DNA from: JAKFWI01 sp031399165
Lineage (GTDB): Bacteria > Pseudomonadota > Alphaproteobacteria > Caulobacterales > Aquidulcibacteraceae
Assembly (NCBI GenBank): GCA_031399165.1
Contig: JANNOO010000057.1
Location: 1 to 64,000, forward strand
Length of the DNA: 64,000 nucleotides
Reading direction: 5' to 3'
Part shown: one piece after another, positions 59,278-64,000 of the stretch
Numbering within the stretch: the first letter of the stretch is position 1
How the letters are laid out: each line of letters begins with the position of its first letter
Position numbers and translations under genes: made by a program
The notes under the pieces: model-generated
Database searches by the model: none
The model's input: the letters and a program-made list of their open reading frames with translations, nothing else
Told to the model about the DNA's origin: nothing

Positions 59278-60661
59278 GCGCGCGCGGATTCATCACGCGC
59301 TTCGGATCGAGCGCGGCTTTTACCTTCGCCATGACGTCCAGCGTTACGTGATCCTTGTAGCGCGGTAATTCTTCGCGGCGGGAGACGCCGATGCCGTGTT
59401 CGGCGGAGATCGAGCCGCCCATGCCCACTGCAACGTCCTGCACCGCCTCGATCAGCGCCGGGCATGCCTTCCAGAAGTCTTCGTTCACAGGCCCGGGCGG
59501 CTGCATCACGGTGTAGTGGATGTTGCCATCACCCGCGTGACCGAAGGCGAGGACGCGCAGGTCTGCCCACACGTTACGGGCAGCGATTTCAGCGTCACGC
59601 AGGAAATCCGGCACGCGCGAAACAGGGACGGAAATATCCATCGGCGCCTGGGCGCCCTGCGTGCGTTGCGCTGCGGGAATTTCTTCGCGCACCCTCCAGA
59701 ACTCTTTCGCCTGCGCGTGATTTTCAGCCACGACCGCATCCTGAATCAGGCCCTTTTCCATCGCGCTGGAAAGCGCCTGCTCCGCCACGTCTCGTAAGCC
59801 AATTGCGCGCACGCTTTCCATCTCGATCAGCACGCGCCAGCCGTTCCAGCCCGGCAACGCGTTACGGAGTTGAGGGTAGGCGACGAGCGTCATTCCGGTG
59901 GCGAAGGCGTTCATCAATTCGAACGCCACCACCGCGCCGGTTTCGAGCTTCATATGATGCAGCAGCTTCAGCGCCGCATATGGAGAGTCCAGTCCCACCA
60001 CAGCGACGATATGTTCGGCGGGCCGTGGCTGCAGCTTCAGCGTGGCGGCGGTGATGATGCCCAGCGTGCCTTCGGCGCCGATGAACAATTGCTTGAGGTC
60101 GTAGCCGGTATTATCTTTGCGCAGCGCCTTGAGCGCATTCAGGATGCGCCCGTCCGGCAGAACCACTTCAAGGCCAAGCACCTGCTCGCGCATCATGCCA
60201 AAGCGAATGACGTGTACGCCGCCGGCATTGGTGGAGATCAAGCCGCCGATCGTCGCGCTGCCTTCGCTGCCCAGGCTGATCGGGAACAGACGCCCCGCTG
60301 ACTCCGCCGCCTCCTGCACTGATTTGAGCACGACGCCCGCTTCCGCCACCATCGCATCGTCGTCGGTCGAGACGCTGCGAATTTTGTTCATCCGCTTGAG
60401 CGAGATCAGCACCTCGCCTTCAGGAATTTGGCCGGCAACAAGGCCGGTATTGCCCCCTTGCGGCGTGATAGCGAGACCAGCTTCAGCACACAAACTGACG
60501 ATCTGTGAGACTTCTCCGGTGCTCGACGGCATGGCGAGGAACGGCGCGTTGCCGCGGTAGCGCCCGCGCCATTCAACCAGATGCGACGCCATGATTTCCG
60601 GATCGGCGGTCCAGCTTTTGGGCGGCAGGCGGGCGGTCAACTGATCGATCAAGGCGGACAT
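59270..60661 (-). CDS. FAD-linked 2-hydroxyacid dehydrogenase
   Basis: 463 residues. FAD-binding_4: ITPQGGNTGLVAGQ and FPISLGSEGSATIGGLISTNAGGVHVIRFGMMREQVLGLEVVLPDG; FAD oxidase C-domain with FGHAGDGNIHYTVMQPP and ISAEHGIGVSRREE. Close to D-2-hydroxyglutarate/D-lactate dehydrogenases, whose HAGDGN and EHGIG motifs are here. ATG 60661 has GGGAG upstream. Substrate not determinable. Confidence 0.88.
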   Translation of the reverse strand: MSALIDQLTARLPPKSWTADPEIMASHLVEWRGRYRGNAPFLAMPSSTGEVSQIVSLCAEAGLAITPQGGNTGLVAGQIPEGEVLISLKRMNKIRSVSTDDDAMVAEAGVVLKSVQEAAESAGRLFPISLGSEGSATIGGLISTNAGGVHVIRFGMMREQVLGLEVVLPDGRILNALKALRKDNTGYDLKQLFIGAEGTLGIITAATLKLQPRPAEHIVAVVGLDSPYAALKLLHHMKLETGAVVAFELMNAFATGMTLVAYPQLRNALPGWNGWRVLIEMESVRAIGLRDVAEQALSSAMEKGLIQDAVVAENHAQAKEFWRVREEIPAAQRTQGAQAPMDISVPVSRVPDFLRDAEIAARNVWADLRVLAFGHAGDGNIHYTVMQPPGPVNEDFWKACPALIEAVQDVAVGMGGSISAEHGIGVSRREELPRYKDHVTLDVMAKVKAALDPKRVMNPRALT

Positions 60662-60819
60662 GGGCAAGCTCCCGGCGCTACACGGCAGCGCGTTTTTTGG
60701 GAAAGTGGCCCGCCCACGCGCGCCGTCAAGGCAAACCTGTTGCGGCCGACGCCGGGCGGGCGCAGTCTGTGGCGGGGGCAATGGCTCACGGCGCGTCACG
60801 CGCCGCTGGAAAGGGCAAA

Positions 60820-60930
60820 ATGGCCTTCTGGATCGGGATTGCGATGTTCATGGGATTCATCATCGCCATGGCAATCCTGGGCGGTGCGATCGTCGGCAAG
60901 AAACGGCGGCGCGGAGAACGCGGAGAATAA
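60820..60930 (+). CDS. 36-residue membrane protein
   Basis: MAFWIGIAMFMGFIIAMAI is a transmembrane helix, followed by LGGAIVGKKRRRGERGE. GGAAAGG precedes ATG 60820. Small hydrophobic peptide with a basic cytosolic tail; no family assigned. It might be translated with the GNAT gene 28 bases downstream. Confidence 0.6.
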   Translation: MAFWIGIAMFMGFIIAMAILGGAIVGKKRRRGERGE

Positions 60931-60958
60931 GGCCGGCTAGGGCCACAGGGAGAGAGCG

Positions 60959-61438
60959 GTGAGTCTGCGAGTCCGAAAGGCGATGATCCGCGATGCCGAA
61001 GCCATCGCGCGCCAGAGCATGGAAGCTGCGCGCGAGGATGGCGCGGCCAGGTCAGGTTTTGGGCCAGAGCAAATCCGCCAGCACGCGTTCGGATCAAGCC
61101 CGGTGATCGAGATTTTCGTCGGCGAGGACGGGAACAGGATCGTCGCCCATTCCATCACCTATCGCGGCTACGACCTGGACGCGGGACAGGCCAATCTGGT
61201 TCTGGCCGCGCTTTACGTGGTGCCGGAAGCGCGCCGCCGCGGCGTGGCGCGGGTGATGATGAGCGCTGTGGCCCAGCGGGCGCGGGAACGTGGCTGCCGG
61301 CGCATCCATATCACCACCGGCCAGACCAATTCGGTCGCCCACCGCTTCTACGCCGCCATCGGCGCGAAGGAAGAACAACTGGCGGCGTTCGTTTTGGCCT
61401 CCGACGCGATTGAGTGGCTGGCGACCGAGAGCCTTTGA
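60959..61438 (+). CDS. GNAT-family N-acetyltransferase
   Basis: 159 residues, GTG start with AGGGAGAGAG upstream. Acetyl-CoA motif LYVVPEARRRGVARVMMSAVAQRARERGC (RRGVA), then THRFYAAIGAKEEQLAAFVL-like tail. Small-molecule or protein substrate unknown. Confidence 0.85.
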   Translation: MSLRVRKAMIRDAEAIARQSMEAAREDGAARSGFGPEQIRQHAFGSSPVIEIFVGEDGNRIVAHSITYRGYDLDAGQANLVLAALYVVPEARRRGVARVMMSAVAQRARERGCRRIHITTGQTNSVAHRFYAAIGAKEEQLAAFVLASDAIEWLATESL

Positions 61439-61445
61439 TCGGGGA

Positions 61446-62327
61446 TCAGCTTCGCTGCTGTAAAAATTCGATAATCGCCGAAAAATCCTTGCCGCCATCG
61501 CCGCGCGCGGCGAGCGCTGCATAAAGCGCCGCCGCCGCCGCCGATAGTGGCGTGGCGGCGGCTAAGCGATCGGCTTCTTCCAGCGCAAGCCGTAAATCCT
61601 TCAGCATCAGGTCCGTCGAGAAGCCGCCAGCAAAGTCTCGATTGGATGGGGCGGCCGGGACTGGTCCGGGAACGGGGCAGTAGGAGGTCAACGCCCAGGA
61701 TTGGCCAGACGAACGCGCCGCAATGTCGAAGAACACTTGCGTGTCGAGACCAAGCCGCTGCGCGAGGATGCACGCTTCGCTAACGCCGACCATGTCGATC
61801 GCCAGCATGAGATTGTTGCAGAGCTTCGCCGCCTGACCAGCGCCCGAAGCGCCTGCGTGGATAACCGCCTTGCCCATTTTCTCCAGCACCGGGCGTGCGC
61901 GTTCGACGGCGGCTGCCTCGCCGCCAACCATGAACGTCAACGTACCATCGCGGGCCCCAGCCGCGCCGCCGGAAACCGGCGCGTCTATCATGGTCAGGTT
62001 TTGGGATTCTGCTGCGGCGGCGAGCGCGCGCGCCGCCGTCACGCCGATCGTGGAGCAATCGATGAGCAGGGCGCCGCGCAGCTTTCCGAAGATTGATGTT
62101 TCATAGACATCGCGCACAGACGCGGCGCTCGGCAGCATGGTCAGCACCATTCCTGCGCCCTCAATCGCTGAAGCGGGGTCCCGGGTGACTTCAACACCGA
62201 GCGCGTTGGAAGCAGCGCGTGCGGCAGGGACAGGATCGAAACCGCGCACGCAAAGCCCTGCGCGGACGAGATTGGCCGCCATCCCCTCGCCCATATTGCC
62301 CAACCCGAGGAAAGCGACGGCGGTCAT
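61446..62327 (-). CDS. mmsB: 3-hydroxyisobutyrate dehydrogenase
   Basis: 293 residues. The NAD motif FLGLGNMGEGMAANLVRAG, substrate-binding DAPVSGGAAGARDGTLTFMVGG, and catalytic Lys in AGQAAKLCNNLML. Oxidises 3-hydroxyisobutyrate to methylmalonate semialdehyde in valine breakdown. The acyl-CoA dehydrogenase lies two genes away on the same strand. Confidence 0.92.
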   Translation of the reverse strand: MTAVAFLGLGNMGEGMAANLVRAGLCVRGFDPVPAARAASNALGVEVTRDPASAIEGAGMVLTMLPSAASVRDVYETSIFGKLRGALLIDCSTIGVTAARALAAAAESQNLTMIDAPVSGGAAGARDGTLTFMVGGEAAAVERARPVLEKMGKAVIHAGASGAGQAAKLCNNLMLAIDMVGVSEACILAQRLGLDTQVFFDIAARSSGQSWALTSYCPVPGPVPAAPSNRDFAGGFSTDLMLKDLRLALEEADRLAAATPLSAAAAALYAALAARGDGGKDFSAIIEFLQQRS

Positions 62328-62596
62328 GTCTGCCGGTCGTTGGCGGGCGCCAGGGCAAGCAATTTGCCGGCGATTGTATTGAGCCGGTCGTCCACGATGC
62401 CGCATGCCAGCAGCGCTTCGCCGCCCTGCTGGAGATAATCCTTCACGCCCGCTCGATCCTGCGAGATTACGAGGCGATAAAGCGGCCAGACGTAATCGTC
62501 GTACTCATCCTCCGGACAGCCGGCTCCGAGCGGGGCCCAATCTTCATTGAGCACCCGCCGGATCGCCGCCGCTATGGTTCTGGCCTCGGCGTTCAA
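62324..62596 (-). CDS. DUF1871-like small protein
   Basis: 90 residues. IAAAIRRVLNEDWAPLGAGCPEDEYDDYVWPLYRLVI matches the compact helical fold of DUF1871 as I remember it (W-P-G and D-E-Y-D-Y motif). Overlaps mmsB by four bases. Function unknown; related proteins are seen in immunity contexts. Confidence 0.68.
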   Translation of the reverse strand: MNAEARTIAAAIRRVLNEDWAPLGAGCPEDEYDDYVWPLYRLVISQDRAGVKDYLQQGGEALLACGIVDDRLNTIAGKLLALAPANDRQT

Positions 62597-62597
62597 A

Positions 62598-63416
62598 TCA
62601 AGGCTTGCGGAACTTCAGGATGAACTGATCCGTGTGATCCCGGACGCCTTGCTCGATCACCGGCTGCTTGAGGTTGTCAGCCGGATTTCTCAGCGTGTTG
62701 CTTTCGCCGATCAACTGAAAACCGGCAGCGGTTACTTGCTGTTTGACAAATTCAGGATTGATCCGGTGCAGCGTGCTCGGTGCGTTCTCGGCGCCATCAG
62801 TTCCAGCCGAGTGATCGAGTACGATATACACGCCGCCCGGCTTTAGCACGTCGAACACGCTCTTGTTGAACGCATCAGTGCGCTCGCGCAGATCGTGATA
62901 ATTCCGCGACGTCCAGACCACATCAACTTTTTCTGGCGTGTTCAGCGTGCGATCCTCGCCAAGCATTACAACGACAACAGCGCCGCCATAAGTCGGCTCA
63001 GCTGCGATCCCAACCACGGCGGGCGGACCGGGGGGCGGGCCGCCGCCTGGTGGGCCGCCGGGGGGCGGGCCGCCGCCGCCGGGTGGGCCGCCGGGTGGCG
63101 GGCCGCCGCGGCGCATGGGCGGGGTCATGGCATAAACCTTGCCGTTCGGCGCAACCGCCTTGGCGAACACGCGCGTGAAGTAGCCGGCGCCCGGCGCGTA
63201 CTCGGCAACCTTCGTGCCCGGACCAATGCCGGCAAATTCCAGCATCTCGCCAGGCTTACGCGCCGCATCGCGATCCTTGTCCGCTTGTGGGCGCGCCGAA
63301 TCCGCCAGCGCGAGCACGGTCGCGGCTTTGTTGGCGCCATCCGGCGACCCCGTTGTCGCGCAGGCGGTCAAGGCGCAGAGCCCCAACGCCGAAAGGCCAA
63401 AAATGAAATCTCGCAT
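62598..63416 (-). CDS. methyltransferase-like lipoprotein with Gly/Pro insert
   Basis: 272 residues from ATG 63416 (GGTGGAG eight bases upstream). Lipobox LTAC at about residue 16. The fold begins with VAEYAPGAGYFTRVFAKAV (SAM motif I) and LKPGGVYIVLDHSAG (motif post-III). Between them, residues about 102-133 are a Pro/Gly run. A secreted methyltransferase would lack SAM, so the fold is probably repurposed or the lipobox is not used. Adjacent to mmsB and the acyl-CoA dehydrogenase. Confidence 0.72.
   Translation of the reverse strand: MRDFIFGLSALGLCALTACATTGSPDGANKAATVLALADSARPQADKDRDAARKPGEMLEFAGIGPGTKVAEYAPGAGYFTRVFAKAVAPNGKVYAMTPPMRRGGPPPGGPPGGGGPPPGGPPGGGPPPGPPAVVGIAAEPTYGGAVVVVMLGEDRTLNTPEKVDVVWTSRNYHDLRERTDAFNKSVFDVLKPGGVYIVLDHSAGTDGAENAPSTLHRINPEFVKQQVTAAGFQLIGESNTLRNPADNLKQPVIEQGVRDHTDQFILKFRKP
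63020..63112. repeat. GGCGGGCC-type low-complexity tandem repeat encoding the Pro/Gly insert
   Basis: Irregular repeats of GGGGGGCGGGCCGCCG and GGTGGGCCGCCGG encode the Pro/Gly run of the lipoprotein. Prone to replication slippage, so length may vary between strains. Confidence 0.8.
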
Positions 63417-63504
63417 GTGCTTCTCCACCCTCATCTGCCGGCCTTGTAGCCGACTTTTTCTGTTACCGGCAGAAACGCCGCTCGTCCCGATGATCAACTC
63501 TGGC

Positions 63505-64000
63505 TTATCGGCCTATCATATGACGGGCGATGATCAGGCGCATGATCTCGTTTGTGCCCTCAAGAATCTGGTGAACGCGCAAATCGCGGACGATCCGCTC
63601 GACCTCAAAATCGGCGAGATAGCCGTAGCCGCCATGGATCTGCAGCGCCTCGTTGGCAATCTCAAAGCCGCAATCCGTGGCGAAGCGTTTGGCCATGGCG
63701 CAATATTTCGTGGCGTCCGGCCTGCCTGCGTCAAGCCGCCCGGCCGCCTCGTGTACGAGCAGGCGCGAGGCTTCGAGCTTGGTGGCCATGTCCGCGAGCT
63801 TGAATTGCGTGACCTGGAAATTGATGATCGGCTGGCCGAATTGCTCGCGTTCGCGCGCATATTCCAGCGCCCGCTCCAGCGCTTCCGTGGCGCCGCCAAG
63901 GGAGCACGCGGCAATGTTGAGCCGCCCCCCGTCCAGACCCTGCATGGCATAGAGAAAGCCAGCCCCCTCCTTACCGACCAGATTTACCGCCGGTATACGG
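63505..64000 (-). CDS. acyl-CoA dehydrogenase C-terminal part (isobutyryl-CoA dehydrogenase-like), truncated by window edge
   Basis: Open to the window edge, 164 residues read. GRIPAVNLVGKEGAGFLYAMQGLDGGRLNIAACSLGG precedes the EREQFGQPIINFQVTQFKLADMA helix, and the C-terminal LQIHGGYGYLADFEVERIVRDLRVHQILEGTNEIMRLIIARHMIG is conserved. GMQGLDGGRLNIAA fits isobutyryl-CoA dehydrogenases. Valine breakdown with mmsB is implied. Confidence 0.88.
   Translation of the reverse strand, partial: RIPAVNLVGKEGAGFLYAMQGLDGGRLNIAACSLGGATEALERALEYAREREQFGQPIINFQVTQFKLADMATKLEASRLLVHEAAGRLDAGRPDATKYCAMAKRFATDCGFEIANEALQIHGGYGYLADFEVERIVRDLRVHQILEGTNEIMRLIIARHMIGR

Overview
The window looks like chromosome from a stalked-bacterium-type alphaproteobacterium (Caulobacterales or Hyphomonadaceae-like), with high GC and densely packed, often ATGA- or GTGA-overlapping genes. 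This is inferred from the gene set: the cell-cycle regulator GcrA, an SpmX-like polar muramidase scaffold, CtrA boxes, a cluster of GANTC (CcrM) sites, three EcfG-type stress promoters, a SAM-II riboswitch in front of metZ and several alphaproteobacteria-restricted families. No prophage, conjugative element, CRISPR array or rRNA operon is visible. The only mobile DNA recognised is the N-terminal edge of an IS1182-like transposase at the left border.

Layout. 1-4.4 kb: transposase fragment, isovaleryl-CoA dehydrogenase, SpmX-like protein, MgtE, and a ParDE toxin-antitoxin cassette flanked by a 64-bp direct repeat made from the 5' end of mgtE. 4.6-13 kb: tRNA-Leu(GAG), FliN-like protein, lipB, an EcfG-driven small membrane operon, DUF805, propionyl/acyl-CoA carboxylase alpha subunit, an orphan ParA with a partner, Uma2 nuclease-like protein, glutathione reductase, and a single-domain FATGUY-type receiver behind an EcfG promoter. 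13-23 kb: HepT/MntA, rpiA-glmU, gph, a hybrid histidine kinase behind a perfect CtrA box, tRNA-Val(CAC), a methyltransferase, a hydrolase, a uracil-DNA glycosylase, YkvA and an iron-permease-family protein. 23-30 kb: a conserved protein, a TIR-transmembrane protein, dCTP deaminase, SAM-II riboswitch-metZ-apaG-HAD phosphatase, lipoprotein, CheY-like protein. 30-38 kb: MaoC-ribF, hslO-argF-argD, ABC-2 permease, gcrA with its regulatory region, VapBC, and a formylglycine-generating-enzyme-like protein carrying a short TIR-like N-terminus.

38-47 kb: a Pho block phoR-pstB-phoU-phoB-GNAT that lacks pstC/pstA at the expected place, then two tandem M13 metallopeptidase lipoproteins and maiA. 47-55 kb: secreted and membrane proteins, NUDIX, SDR, a beta-helix protein, a transglycosylase-like lipoprotein, a TIGR02301 protein, a TPP enzyme and a macrodomain protein. 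55-64 kb: two tiny membrane proteins coupled to dihydroorotase, two glycosyltransferase-like proteins, YgfZ, an FAD-linked oxidase, GNAT, then 3-hydroxyisobutyrate dehydrogenase, a methyltransferase-like lipoprotein and a truncated acyl-CoA dehydrogenase (valine catabolism).

Common threads are cell-cycle control (SpmX-like, GcrA, CtrA-box kinase), the general stress response (three EcfG promoters, one serving an SdrG/MrrA-like receiver), branched-chain amino acid breakdown at both ends, and four separate toxin-antitoxin or effector-like modules. All functions are inferred from sequence reading alone; no database search was run.
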